DNA from: UBA668 sp039796575 | GTDB lineage: Bacteria; Actinomycetota; Acidimicrobiia; Acidimicrobiales; Ilumatobacteraceae | Length of the DNA: 64,000 nt | Assembly: GCA_039796575.1 (NCBI GenBank) | Contig: JBDKJP010000078.1 | Coordinates: 62,001-126,000, forward strand | Direction of reading: 5' to 3' | The notes under the pieces: generated by a model | Databases searched by the model: none | The model's input: only the letters and a program-made list of their open reading frames with translations | What the model was told of the DNA's origin: nothing | Position numbers and translations under genes: made by a program | Shown here: one piece after another, positions 43,890 through 51,898 of the stretch | How the letters are laid out: every line of letters starts with the position of its first letter | How positions within the stretch are numbered: the stretch's first letter is position 1

Positions 43890-44897
43890 TCAGTCGACCT
43901 CCCCGACGGCGTCGCGCACCATCCCGTGGAACACCTCGAGCGGGTACTCCCACTTCGGGCTGAGGAACCCGGTGTCGTAGTTGCCGGCCGCCAGGTTGCG
44001 CTGCACGTGCTCGCACATGCGCGCGTCCTCGTCGGCGACCTCCTCGCTGAACTTCACGATGTCCTCCACGCCCTCGGCGTCGTCGGCGAAGAAGTACTCG
44101 AAGAACAGGTCGCTCTGCGCGTGCCCACGCGGCAGCCAGCGCTCGACGGCGAATCCGCCGGGGAACACGTCGAACCCGAACGTCGGCCAGAACCAGCCGA
44201 ACACGCTGAACGTGCTGGTGTCGCGTGGCGGCATCGAGTGGATGTTCCAACGCGGGTCGCCCTTGTAGGCGACGACGTAGTTCGCGGCGTCGGCGTCGCG
44301 GCTCATGGCCGGATGGGTGGTGGGCAGGTGATAGCCCTCGAGGAAGTTGTCGCCGTACGTCTTCCAGTTGCACGCCACGTGCCGGAGGCTGCGGCTGTGG
44401 AACCGGTACCGCTCGAGCGGGATGCCGGCGACCTCGTCGGGGAACGCGCCGAGCCACTCGTGCAGCGGCGGCGCGGCAGGGTCGAGGCACACGAACACGA
44501 GGCCGCGCCACGAGCCGACCTGCACCGGGGTGAGGTCCATCTCGGCCGGAGCGTCGGCGCCGAAGTCGCGGGCACTGAGCAGCGCGCCCTCACCGTTGAA
44601 CGCCCAGCCGTGGTACTTGCAGACCAGGTTCTTCGAGCATCCCTCGCCGTCGAACACCAGCGGTCCCGCACGGTGCGGACAGAGGTTGTGAAATGCGCGC
44701 AACGAACCGTCGTCGGTGCGGCGCACGAAGATGGGCCAACCGGCCAGGTTCTCGGTGAGGTAGTCGCCCGGGTTGCGCAACTGGTGGTCGTACCCGATGT
44801 GCACCCAGCTGCGCCCGAAGATCGGCCACCGCTCGCGCTGCCACACGTCGGGATCGGTGTACCACCTCGCCGGCAAGGTGCGTCGGAGGTCGCTCAT
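43890..44897 (-). CDS. Rieske-type ring-hydroxylating oxygenase alpha subunit
   Basis: A 335-residue oxygenase. The Rieske [2Fe-2S] ligands are Cys73, His75, Cys93 and His96 (CPHRAG, CKYHGW). The mononuclear iron site includes His190 and His195 (DNFLEGYHLPTTHP), with a carboxylate expected in the EVADEDARMCEHV helix. It probably hydroxylates or demethylates an aromatic or quaternary amine substrate, needing a reductase not found nearby. The start overlaps the SPFH stop (ATGA), an odd partner for a dioxygenase. It is shorter than typical alpha subunits (about 400 residues). Confidence 0.88.
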   Translation of the reverse strand: MSDLRRTLPARWYTDPDVWQRERWPIFGRSWVHIGYDHQLRNPGDYLTENLAGWPIFVRRTDDGSLRAFHNLCPHRAGPLVFDGEGCSKNLVCKYHGWAFNGEGALLSARDFGADAPAEMDLTPVQVGSWRGLVFVCLDPAAPPLHEWLGAFPDEVAGIPLERYRFHSRSLRHVACNWKTYGDNFLEGYHLPTTHPAMSRDADAANYVVAYKGDPRWNIHSMPPRDTSTFSVFGWFWPTFGFDVFPGGFAVERWLPRGHAQSDLFFEYFFADDAEGVEDIVKFSEEVADEDARMCEHVQRNLAAGNYDTGFLSPKWEYPLEVFHGMVRDAVGEVD

Positions 44898-45841
44898 TGC
44901 GCCGGCCGGTTCTCCACCACGGTGAGCTGCTGCAGCGCGAGCAGGTCCTGCATCTGCTTCTGCAGTCCGTCGGGCGAACCGTCGAGGAACAGCACGTTGC
45001 CCTTGCCGTTCTCCGCCATGTGGCGGATGGCCTCGGTCCACATCGAGAACAGGATGAGCGACGAGTCGACGGCGTTGGCGTCCATCTCGCGGGCGGCCTG
45101 CGCGAGGCCGCGTGCCACTTCTTCGCGGAACAGCGCGACACCCTGGCCACGGAGCTGCGCAGCGGTGCGCTCGGCCTCGGCCTCGATGCGCACCGCGGTG
45201 CCGAGCGCCTCGGCCTCCTTGGTCTTGCGGATGAGCAGCGCGTCGCCCTCGTTCGTGGCCGCGGCCTTGAGGTTGTTGCTCGCCACCACCTGGGCCATCG
45301 AGGTGGTGATGGCCTGGTCGAACGTGATGTCGTTGAGCTGCAGGTCGATGAGGTGGTAGCCCCAGGTCTCGATGACGTGGTCGAGGTTCTCCTTCACCTC
45401 GGCGACGATCTCGCCGCGCAACGCGAGGATCTCGGCCTGGCGCTTGGTGGCCACGAAGCCGCGGGTGCTGCCCTCGACGCTGCGCACCAACGCGGTGAGG
45501 AAGTCCTTCTCGGTGACGAACTTGAACGCGATGTTCTTGATGGTCTCCTCGGACTCGTTGATGGCGCTGTACACCATCATCGCCGTGAAGTAGATGTTCG
45601 CCTGGTCCTGCGAGATCGCCTGGAACTGCAGCTCGACCGCACGGTTCTGCACACTGATGCGGCGGTACACCTGCTCGATGACCGGGAAGATGAAGTTCAG
45701 GCCCGGCCGCAGCGTGCGGTGGTACTTGCCGAAGATGGTGGTGACCGCGACCGTGCCCTGCTGCACGGTGCGGATGCTGAGCGCGATGAGCAGCACCACC
45801 GCTGCGATGCCGATGATCGTCCCGATCAATGTGCCACTCAT
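44894..45841 (-). CDS. SPFH/stomatin-prohibitin-family membrane protein
   Basis: A 315-residue protein with one N-terminal membrane helix (IGTIIGIAAVVLLIALSI) followed by the SPFH domain (QGTVAVTTIFGKYHRTLRPGLNFIFPVIEQV) and a long Ala/Glu-rich coiled coil (EAEALGTAVRIEAEAERTAAQLRGQ). Such proteins oligomerise into membrane microdomains and scaffold proteases or other enzymes. No NfeD partner lies next to it. I chose ATG 45841, with GGAGGT 4 bases upstream; a GTG at 45856 would put that motif inside the gene. Coupled to the Rieske gene. Confidence 0.9.
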   Translation of the reverse strand: MSGTLIGTIIGIAAVVLLIALSIRTVQQGTVAVTTIFGKYHRTLRPGLNFIFPVIEQVYRRISVQNRAVELQFQAISQDQANIYFTAMMVYSAINESEETIKNIAFKFVTEKDFLTALVRSVEGSTRGFVATKRQAEILALRGEIVAEVKENLDHVIETWGYHLIDLQLNDITFDQAITTSMAQVVASNNLKAAATNEGDALLIRKTKEAEALGTAVRIEAEAERTAAQLRGQGVALFREEVARGLAQAAREMDANAVDSSLILFSMWTEAIRHMAENGKGNVLFLDGSPDGLQKQMQDLLALQQLTVVENRPAQ

Positions 45842-45880
45842 GTGAACCTCCGTCACCGCTCGTGTGGGGCGGAGTGTACG

Positions 45881-46546
45881 TCAGCCGCGGTCGTCGATGA
45901 TCGTGTACGCCTTGCGGATGGTCTCGTGCACCACCCACCGACCGGTGGTGCCGGACGGCGTGAGGATGACCGAGCCGGCCCGCATGTCGAACTCGCGGCC
46001 GTCGTCGAAGTGCAGCGTGGCGTGGCCCGAGAGCACGCAGAACACCTCGTCGTACCCTTCGCGACGGAACGGGAACTCGCCGGGCGTGCAGTCCCACACG
46101 CCGACGTGCAGCCGGTTGTGCGACCAGATGTCGACCGAGCGTTCGTGCGGGTCACCGGCGATGACCACCGGTCGAGGCTCGGGTGCGCCGAGGTCGAACG
46201 TGAACGCGTTCGACAGGTGCGACGGGGTGGACGGCGCGCCGTCGCGCTGGTCGATGACGTACAGCTTGCGGACGGTCTGGTGCACCGTCCACACGCCGGG
46301 CCAACTGCGCGGCGTGGCCCACAGCGTGCCGGGCGCGATGTCGAGCGTCTGGTCGGGCGACGCGACGGTGACGCGACCCGACACCATGTACATCGACTCG
46401 TCGTAGTCCGCGGTTGGTTCGTCGAACACGCCGGGCGTGCACTCCCAGATGCCGATCGACAGTTCGCCGTCGTCGACGAACGGCAGGTCGGCGGTGTGCG
46501 GTCCGGTGGGTGCGAGCGTGGCGGTGAGGATGTCGGCGACGTACAT
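45881..46546 (-). CDS. Tandem cupin-domain protein
   Basis: A 221-residue protein of two similar halves. Each contains a cupin core of the Cupin_3 (DUF861) type: GIWECTPGVFDEPTADYDESMYMVSGRVTV and GVWDCTPGEFPFRREGYDEVFCVLSGHATL. The second half keeps the E-x-F-x-V-L-S-G pattern. Related domains occur in ureidoglycine aminohydrolases, but a metal set is incomplete here, so the reaction is unknown. It begins 1 base after the pfk stop and ends 39 bases before the SPFH start. Confidence 0.78.
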   Translation of the reverse strand: MYVADILTATLAPTGPHTADLPFVDDGELSIGIWECTPGVFDEPTADYDESMYMVSGRVTVASPDQTLDIAPGTLWATPRSWPGVWTVHQTVRKLYVIDQRDGAPSTPSHLSNAFTFDLGAPEPRPVVIAGDPHERSVDIWSHNRLHVGVWDCTPGEFPFRREGYDEVFCVLSGHATLHFDDGREFDMRAGSVILTPSGTTGRWVVHETIRKAYTIIDDRG

Positions 46547-46547
46547 G

Positions 46548-47645
46548 TCAGTCGTCCCCGAACGAGGTGCCGAGCTCGCGCCCTGCCAACAACGTGTCGC
46601 AGTCGAGCGGCACGGTGCGCAACCGGCCGACGGCGTCGGCCAGCGACACGTACTCGACGTTCGGTTCGTTGAGCGCCACCATCACGCCGTTCTCGCCCTC
46701 CTCCAGCGCTCGCACGGCGGCGGCACCGAAGCGGCTGCCGAGCAGTCGGTCGGTGGCCGTCGGCGTGCCACCGCGCACGAGGTGGCCGAGCACGACGGTG
46801 CGGGCCTCCTTGCCGGTGAGCCGGGTGAGTTCCTCGGCCACCACGTGACCGATGCCGCCCAGCCGTTCGGCGTGGTCGTGGGGTCGGTCGATGACCTCCT
46901 GGTGACCATCCTTGGGCGCTGCGCCCTCGGCCACGACGACGATGGTGTAGTGCGCACCGTTCTCTTCGCGGCGCTTGATGGCACGGGCGATCGAGTCGTA
47001 GCTGAATGGGATCTCCGGGATCAGCACGACGTGTGCGCCACTGGCCACGCCGGCGAACAGCGCGATCCAGCCGGCGTCGCGGCCCATCACCTCGACGACG
47101 AACACACGCGAGTGCGACGCCGCGGTGGTGAACAGGCGGTCGATGCTCTCGGTGGCGATCTCCACCGCGGTGGCGAAGCCGAACGTGACGAGCGTGCGGT
47201 CGAGATCGTTGTCGATGGTCTTCGGCACGCCGATGACGCGCATGCCCTCCTCGTACAGCCGCTGCGCGATGGACAGCGATCCGTCACCGCCGATGGAGAT
47301 GAGGGCGTCGATGCCGGCCTGGCGGAACAGCTCGACGACGTGGCCGGTGCGGTCCTCGTACTGGACCGACCCGTCGTCCTGCACCACCGGGTAGTGGCAC
47401 GGGTTGCCGCGGTTGGTGCTGCCGAGCATGGTGCCGCCGAGGTGGCCGATGCCGCGCACGTTCTGCGAGGTGAGCGGGAACACGCCCGACCCCTCCGGGT
47501 AGTGGTCGGGGAAGAGCAGGCCGTTGAACCCGTCGCGGATGCCGACGACCTCCCAGCCTCGACGGAGCGCCGCGAACGTGGCGGCCCGGATGACAGCGTT
47601 CAACCCGGGGGCGTCGCCGCCTCCGGTGGACAGTGCGATGCGCAT
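46548..47645 (-). CDS. pfkA: 6-phosphofructokinase
   Basis: A 365-residue phosphofructokinase forming fructose-1,6-bisphosphate. Motifs are STGGGDAPGLNAVIRA at the N-terminus, ISIGGDGSLSIAQ, GVPKTIDNDLDRT with the catalytic Asp, and VVEVMGRDAGWIAL. The Gly in GGDG fits ATP-dependent enzymes while the Lys in PKTIDND is the residue of PPi-dependent ones, the mixed pattern seen in the actinobacterial group, so ATP is likely but not certain. The glycolytic gene heads an otherwise non-glycolytic run and is spaced 1 base from the cupin gene. Confidence 0.95.
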   Translation of the reverse strand: MRIALSTGGGDAPGLNAVIRAATFAALRRGWEVVGIRDGFNGLLFPDHYPEGSGVFPLTSQNVRGIGHLGGTMLGSTNRGNPCHYPVVQDDGSVQYEDRTGHVVELFRQAGIDALISIGGDGSLSIAQRLYEEGMRVIGVPKTIDNDLDRTLVTFGFATAVEIATESIDRLFTTAASHSRVFVVEVMGRDAGWIALFAGVASGAHVVLIPEIPFSYDSIARAIKRREENGAHYTIVVVAEGAAPKDGHQEVIDRPHDHAERLGGIGHVVAEELTRLTGKEARTVVLGHLVRGGTPTATDRLLGSRFGAAAVRALEEGENGVMVALNEPNVEYVSLADAVGRLRTVPLDCDTLLAGRELGTSFGDD

Positions 47646-47657
47646 ACGGTCATCGGT

Positions 47658-48461
47658 CTACCACGGGTGCGTGGTGAGGAACTCGATCACCGCCGGCCAG
47701 GCGCTGCGGTCCTGCCACAGGAACCCGTGGCCTCCCTGGAACCGGTGCAGCTCGGCGGTCGGCACGCGCGACGCAATGGCCTCGCTGTTCTCGGGTGGCG
47801 CGAGCGCGTCGAACTCACCGCAACCGATCCACGTGGGGCAGGTGATCGACGGCAACCGGTCCCACACGTCGTGGCCCGCGCGGGCTTCGAGCTGCAGTGC
47901 TTCGCCGCGCAGCTGCTCGGCGGTCTTCGGCTGCGCCCTCCCGGCTGCCGCGAGGTCGACGAGCATCTGGTCGAACGGGTGCTCGGCGAGGAACTCTGGC
48001 GTGTAGCGACGGTCGGCGAGGTGGAGGCGGAGCCGGTCCTGCTCGTCGGCCGGCAGCGCGGCGACGGTGTGCAACGGGTAGCTGCTGCCACCCGCCCCAC
48101 CCGGCGAGGTGCACGCCAGCACCAGTGCCGCGACGCGGTCGGGATGGGTGACCGCGAACTCCTGCGCCACCATCCCGCCGAAGCTGATGCCGAACACGGC
48201 CGCGCGCTCCCAGCCCACGTGGTCGAGCAGGGCCGCACCATCGGCGGCGTAGTCGGCCATCGTCGGGACGTCGGCGGTCACCGTGGTGCGCCCGAGGCAC
48301 CGCTGGTCGTGGATGAGCACGGTGCAGTGCGCGGCGAGCTTGTCGATCATCGGCGCGGCCGCGGCGATGGTGGCGCCCGAGCCGTTGAACAGCAGCAGCG
48401 GCGGCCCGTCCCCGTGGAGCTCGTGGTACACGTCGATGCCGTTGATGCGTGCAGTGGGCAT
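47658..48461 (-). CDS. Alpha/beta hydrolase
   Basis: A 267-residue hydrolase. The nucleophile is Ser93 in GISFGGM, the oxyanion loop is FNGSGAT, and the catalytic His is in GGHGFL near the C-terminus, with an acid in CGEFDALAPP. It resembles 3-oxoadipate enol-lactonase and haloperoxidase-like relatives, but the substrate is not evident. The ATG is 6 bases after a CAGACT box, suggesting a leaderless message. It is first in the minus-strand run and diverges from the 2OG oxygenase. Confidence 0.85.
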   Translation of the reverse strand: MPTARINGIDVYHELHGDGPPLLLFNGSGATIAAAAPMIDKLAAHCTVLIHDQRCLGRTTVTADVPTMADYAADGAALLDHVGWERAAVFGISFGGMVAQEFAVTHPDRVAALVLACTSPGGAGGSSYPLHTVAALPADEQDRLRLHLADRRYTPEFLAEHPFDQMLVDLAAAGRAQPKTAEQLRGEALQLEARAGHDVWDRLPSITCPTWIGCGEFDALAPPENSEAIASRVPTAELHRFQGGHGFLWQDRSAWPAVIEFLTTHPW

Positions 48462-48467
48462 GGCGCG

Positions 48468-48508
48468 AGTCTGGCCGTTCGTCGGTCGCTGCGGCGCCGT
48501 CGTAACGT
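48468..48508. promoter_or_regulatory. Divergent promoters of the hydrolase and 2OG oxygenase
   Basis: CAGACT on the minus strand (48473-48468) is 6 bases from the hydrolase ATG. TAACGT on the plus strand (48503-48508) is 7 bases from the oxygenase ATG. Both fit leaderless starts in a 54-base gap. Confidence 0.5.
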
Positions 48509-48515
48509 CGGCACC

Positions 48516-49451
48516 ATGTCGTGGGTGCCCGTGGTCGACCTCGCCGGATCCGATGCCGTGGAGGCGGTGGCCGACGCGTGCCGGCGCGTCGGGTTCCTCA
48601 CCGTCGTGGGCCACGGCGTCCCGGAGACCGTGGTCGACGACGCATGGCGCACCGCCACGGCGTTCTTCGACCTGCCGCTCGAGCAGAAGATGCGCGTGGC
48701 CATGCCCCGGCCGGGCTACCCGTACGGCTACTCCCCGATCGCCGGCGAGACGCTCGCCGCGTCGCTCGGCCAGGAGAGCCATCCCGACCTGAAGCAGAGC
48801 TTCGCCATCGGCCCGGTCGATGCGCCGACGCACACGTTCGCCGACCCCGACGAGGAGTTCGCGTGGTCGGCGAACCTGTGGCCCGACGACCTGCCCGCGA
48901 TGCGCCCCGCATGGGAGGCGTACTACCGCGAGATGTCGGCGCTCGCGGCGCGTCTGCTGCGCGTGATGGCACTCGCGCTCGAACTGCCCGAGCACCACTT
49001 CGACCCGATGATCGACCGGCACACGAGCGCGATGCGTGCCCTCGACTATCCGGCACGCGGCGACGTGCTCGACGGCCAGTTCGGCGCCAGCGCGCACACC
49101 GACTACGGCACACTCACGGTGCTACTCGCCGACACCACGCAACGCGGACTGCAGGTGCAGGGCCCCGACGGCGAGTGGCTCGACGCCACGCCGGTGCCGG
49201 GCTCGTTCGTGGTGAACCTCGGCGATGCGATGGCCCGCTGGACCAATGACCGGTGGCGCAGCACGATGCATCGCGTGGTGGTGCCGGCGCGGCGTCGGCA
49301 GTCGATCGCGTTCTTCCACAACGCGAACTGGGATGCCCTCATCGACTGCATCCCGAGCTGCCTCGAGCCCGGCGAGGTGCCACGGCACCCGCCCATCGAG
49401 GCAGGTCCGCACCTGATGCAGAAGTTCCGAGCAACGGTGAACGGCTACTGA
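48516..49451 (+). CDS. 2-oxoglutarate/Fe(II)-dependent oxygenase (isopenicillin N synthase-like)
   Basis: A 311-residue double-stranded beta-helix oxygenase. The N-terminal DIOX_N region (VPVVDLAGSDAVEAVADACRRVGFLTVVGHG) is followed by the iron site: His and Asp of SAHTDYGTLT, the distal His in RSTMHRVVVP, and the 2-oxoglutarate Arg in RRRQSIAFF. It is likely a hydroxylase of a small molecule; the substrate is unknown. It diverges from the alpha/beta hydrolase and precedes the ahpC operon by 115 bases. Confidence 0.9.
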   Translation: MSWVPVVDLAGSDAVEAVADACRRVGFLTVVGHGVPETVVDDAWRTATAFFDLPLEQKMRVAMPRPGYPYGYSPIAGETLAASLGQESHPDLKQSFAIGPVDAPTHTFADPDEEFAWSANLWPDDLPAMRPAWEAYYREMSALAARLLRVMALALELPEHHFDPMIDRHTSAMRALDYPARGDVLDGQFGASAHTDYGTLTVLLADTTQRGLQVQGPDGEWLDATPVPGSFVVNLGDAMARWTNDRWRSTMHRVVVPARRRQSIAFFHNANWDALIDCIPSCLEPGEVPRHPPIEAGPHLMQKFRATVNGY

Positions 49452-49457
49452 AGTTCG

Positions 49458-49494
49458 ATAGTCAACGTCAATCGTTCCGATCAGATCAACCGAT
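49458..49494 (+). promoter_or_regulatory. OxyR-type operator upstream of ahpC
   Basis: Four tetramers in the exact OxyR spacing: ATAG-N7-CAAT-N7-ATCA-N7-CGAT. This matches the ATAG/CTAT consensus at 12 of 16 positions. It ends immediately before the -35 box, where a class I activator should sit. Confidence 0.65.
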
Positions 49495-49523
49495 TTGTTG
49501 TATCAATGATGTGCCCGTATGGT
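49495..49523 (+). promoter_or_regulatory. ahpC promoter
   Basis: TTGTTG (49495-49500), 17 bases, TATGGT (49518-49523) is the best sigma-70-like promoter in the window. AAGGAAG at 49553-49559 is the ribosome site, 7 bases before the ATG. Confidence 0.7.
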
Positions 49524-49566
49524 GATCGGCGTTCCCTATCGAACCTCATCACAAGGAAGCACACCA

Positions 49567-50130
49567 ATGACGCTCGTCAACACCGAGATCCTGCCGTTCA
49601 GCGCCACCGCCTACCACCAGGGCCAGTTCGTCCCGGTCACCGACGCCGACCTGCGCGGCAAGTGGTCGGTGGTGTTCTTCTACCCGGCCGACTTCACCTT
49701 CGTGTGCCCCACCGAGCTCGGTGACCTGGCCGACCACTACGCCGAACTGCAGTCCCGCGGTGTCGAGGTCTACTCGGTGAGCACCGACACGCACTTCGTG
49801 CACAAGGCGTGGCACGACGCCAGCGAGACCATCGCCAAGATCCAGTACCCGATGATCGGCGACCCGACCGGCACCATCACCAACAACTTCGGCGTGATGC
49901 GCGAGGGCCAGGGCCTGGCCGACCGCGCCACGTTCCTCATCGACCCGAACGGCGTCATCCAGGCCTACGAGGTCACCGCCGAGGGCATCGGCCGCAACGC
50001 CGAGGACCTCCTCCGCAAGGTGAAGGCCGCCCAGTACGTCGCCTCGCACCCCGGCGAGGTGTGCCCGGCCAAGTGGCAGGAGGGCGAGGACACCCTGGCC
50101 CCGTCGCTCGACCTCGTCGGCAAGATCTGA
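49567..50130 (+). CDS. ahpC: Alkyl hydroperoxide reductase peroxiredoxin AhpC
   Basis: A 187-residue typical 2-Cys peroxiredoxin, equal in length to the E. coli protein. The peroxidatic Cys47 is in FYPADFTFVCPTE and the resolving Cys166 in GEVCPAKW. It reduces H2O2, organic hydroperoxides and peroxynitrite using AhpF as electron donor. The ATG at 49567 has a good ribosome site; the frame is open to 49519 but that would overlap the promoter. It is followed by two strong hairpins and then ahpF. Actinobacterial AhpC is often paired with AhpD; here the enterobacterial AhpF partner is present. Confidence 0.97.
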   Translation: MTLVNTEILPFSATAYHQGQFVPVTDADLRGKWSVVFFYPADFTFVCPTELGDLADHYAELQSRGVEVYSVSTDTHFVHKAWHDASETIAKIQYPMIGDPTGTITNNFGVMREGQGLADRATFLIDPNGVIQAYEVTAEGIGRNAEDLLRKVKAAQYVASHPGEVCPAKWQEGEDTLAPSLDLVGKI

Positions 50131-50144
50131 CCCGTCCCCCATCG

Positions 50145-50190
50145 CGACGGCGCGGCCTGCACCTCCCCCCACCCGCAGGCCGCGCCGTCG
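50145..50190 (+). terminator. ahpC terminator/attenuator hairpin
   Basis: A perfect 16-bp stem (CGACGGCGCGGCCTGC at 50145-50160 with 50175-50190) around a C-rich 14-base loop, 14 bases after the ahpC stop, followed by AAGA and a run of C. Confidence 0.8.
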
Positions 50191-50209
50191 AAGACCCCCC
50201 CCCTTCCCC

Positions 50210-50254
50210 GTTGGGTGCTTCCGTGCGCTCGAGGAGCGCACGAAAGCACCCAAC
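50210..50254. other. Long hairpin ahead of ahpF
   Basis: Arms 50210-50230 and 50234-50254 pair over 21 bp with one mismatch and a 3-base loop (GAG). The right arm ends 23 bases before the ahpF GTG. It could be a second terminator, an RNase processing site or a mobile palindromic element. Confidence 0.75.
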
Positions 50255-50277
50255 TCGAGTCCCTCGAGGAAGCCGCC

Positions 50278-51873
50278 GTGCTCGACGCCAACCTGACCGC
50301 CCAACTGAAGACCCACCTCGAACGCCTCGTCCACGACATCGAGCTCGTCGCCTCCCTCGACGACTCGCCGAAGTCGGCCCAGCTGCGCGAGCTCCTCGGT
50401 GAGATCGCTGCGCTGTCGGCCAAGATCTCCACCTCCTCCGACGGCAGCGACGCCCGCCGTCCCTCGTTCGAGATCCGCCGCACCGGAACCGACATCGCCG
50501 TGCGCTTCGCCGGCATCCCGCTCGGCCACGAGTTCACGTCGCTCGTCCTCGCCCTGCTGCACGTCGGCGGCCACCCGTCGAAGGCCACGCAGGACGTGAT
50601 CGAGCAGGTGCAGTCGCTCGACGGCGACCTCCACTTCGAGACGTACTTCTCGCTCACCTGCCAGAACTGCCCCGACGTGGTGCAGGCCCTCAACCTGATG
50701 AGCGTCCTCAACCCGCGCATCCGCCACACCTCCATCGACGGTGCCCTGTTCCAGAGCGAGGTCGACCGGCGCGAGGTGATGGCCGTCCCCACCGTGTTCC
50801 TCAACGGCGAGGTGTTCGGCCAGGGCCGGATGAGCCTGGAGCAGATCGTCGCCAAGCTCGACACCGGCGCCGCCGAGCGCGACGCCGCGAAGCTCAACGA
50901 GAAGGCGCCGTTCGACGTGCTCATCGTCGGCGGCGGGCCCGCCGGTGCGGCGGCCGCCATCTACGCCGCACGCAAGGGCGTGTGCACCGGCGTCGCCGCC
51001 GAACGCTTCGGCGGCCAGGTGCTCGACACGCTCGGCATCGAGAACCTCATCGCGGTGAAGCACACCGAAGGCCCGCAGTTGGCCAGCGCGCTCGAGCAGA
51101 ACGTGCGCGAGCACGACGTCGACGTGATGAACCTGCAGCGCGCCGTGCAGATCACGCCCGCCACCGAGCCCGGCGGCCTCATCACGGTCACCATGGAGCA
51201 CGGCGCCACGCTGCGCTCGCGCTCGGTGGTGCTCAGCACCGGCGCCCGCTGGCGGCAGATGAACGTGCCCGGCGAGGACCAGTACCGCAACAAGGGCGTG
51301 GCCTACTGCCCGCACTGCGACGGCCCGCTCTTCAAGGGCAAGCGCGTCGCCGTGGTCGGCGGCGGCAACTCCGGCGTCGAGGCGGCCATCGACCTCGCCG
51401 GCATCGTCAGCCACGTCACGTTGCTCGAGTTCGACGGTGCGCTGCGCGCCGACCAGGTGCTGCAGGACAAGCTCTTCAGCCTCCCCAACGTGACCGTGCA
51501 CACCCGTGCGCTCACCACCGAGGTGCTCGGCGACGGCAGCAAGGTGACCGGCCTCGTGTACCGCGACCGCGACACCGACACCGAGCACACCGTGGAGCTC
51601 GAGGGCATCTTCGTGCAGATCGGCCTGCTGCCCAACACCGAGTGGCTGCAGGGCAGCATCGAGCTCTCGCCCCGCGGCGAGATCGTGGTCGACGACCGCG
51701 GCCAGACCTCGCTGCCCGGCGTGTTCGCCGCCGGCGACTGCACCACCGTGCCCTACAAGCAGATCGTCATCGCGATGGGCCAGGGCGCGACCGCCGGGCT
51801 CAGCGCCTTCGACCACCTCATCCGCACGTCGGTGCCCACCGACGGTCCGGCCCTGGTCGGCGCGACTGCTTGA
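50278..51873 (+). CDS. ahpF: Alkyl hydroperoxide reductase subunit F
   Basis: A 531-residue flavoprotein that moves electrons from NADH to AhpC. The start GTG at 50278 gives MLDANLTAQLKTHLERL, matching the E. coli AhpF N-terminus, and has GAGGA 7 bases upstream; an earlier in-frame codon at 50215 lies in the hairpin. The N-terminal thioredoxin-like pair carries the CxxC at Cys128/Cys131 (TCQNCPDVVQALN). The FAD domain starts GGGPAGAAAAIYAARKG, and the second redox pair is Cys344/Cys347 (YCPHCDGPLF), just before the NADH motif VVGGGNSGVEAA. Confidence 0.97.
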   Translation: MLDANLTAQLKTHLERLVHDIELVASLDDSPKSAQLRELLGEIAALSAKISTSSDGSDARRPSFEIRRTGTDIAVRFAGIPLGHEFTSLVLALLHVGGHPSKATQDVIEQVQSLDGDLHFETYFSLTCQNCPDVVQALNLMSVLNPRIRHTSIDGALFQSEVDRREVMAVPTVFLNGEVFGQGRMSLEQIVAKLDTGAAERDAAKLNEKAPFDVLIVGGGPAGAAAAIYAARKGVCTGVAAERFGGQVLDTLGIENLIAVKHTEGPQLASALEQNVREHDVDVMNLQRAVQITPATEPGGLITVTMEHGATLRSRSVVLSTGARWRQMNVPGEDQYRNKGVAYCPHCDGPLFKGKRVAVVGGGNSGVEAAIDLAGIVSHVTLLEFDGALRADQVLQDKLFSLPNVTVHTRALTTEVLGDGSKVTGLVYRDRDTDTEHTVELEGIFVQIGLLPNTEWLQGSIELSPRGEIVVDDRGQTSLPGVFAAGDCTTVPYKQIVIAMGQGATAGLSAFDHLIRTSVPTDGPALVGATA

Positions 51874-51898
51874 ATGACGGCGATGGACGGGGACCGCA

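Noticed and set aside
50215..50277. Upstream extension of ahpF to 50215
   Set aside because: The extension lies inside the 21-bp hairpin, and residues from 50278 match the known AhpF N-terminus with a proper ribosome site.
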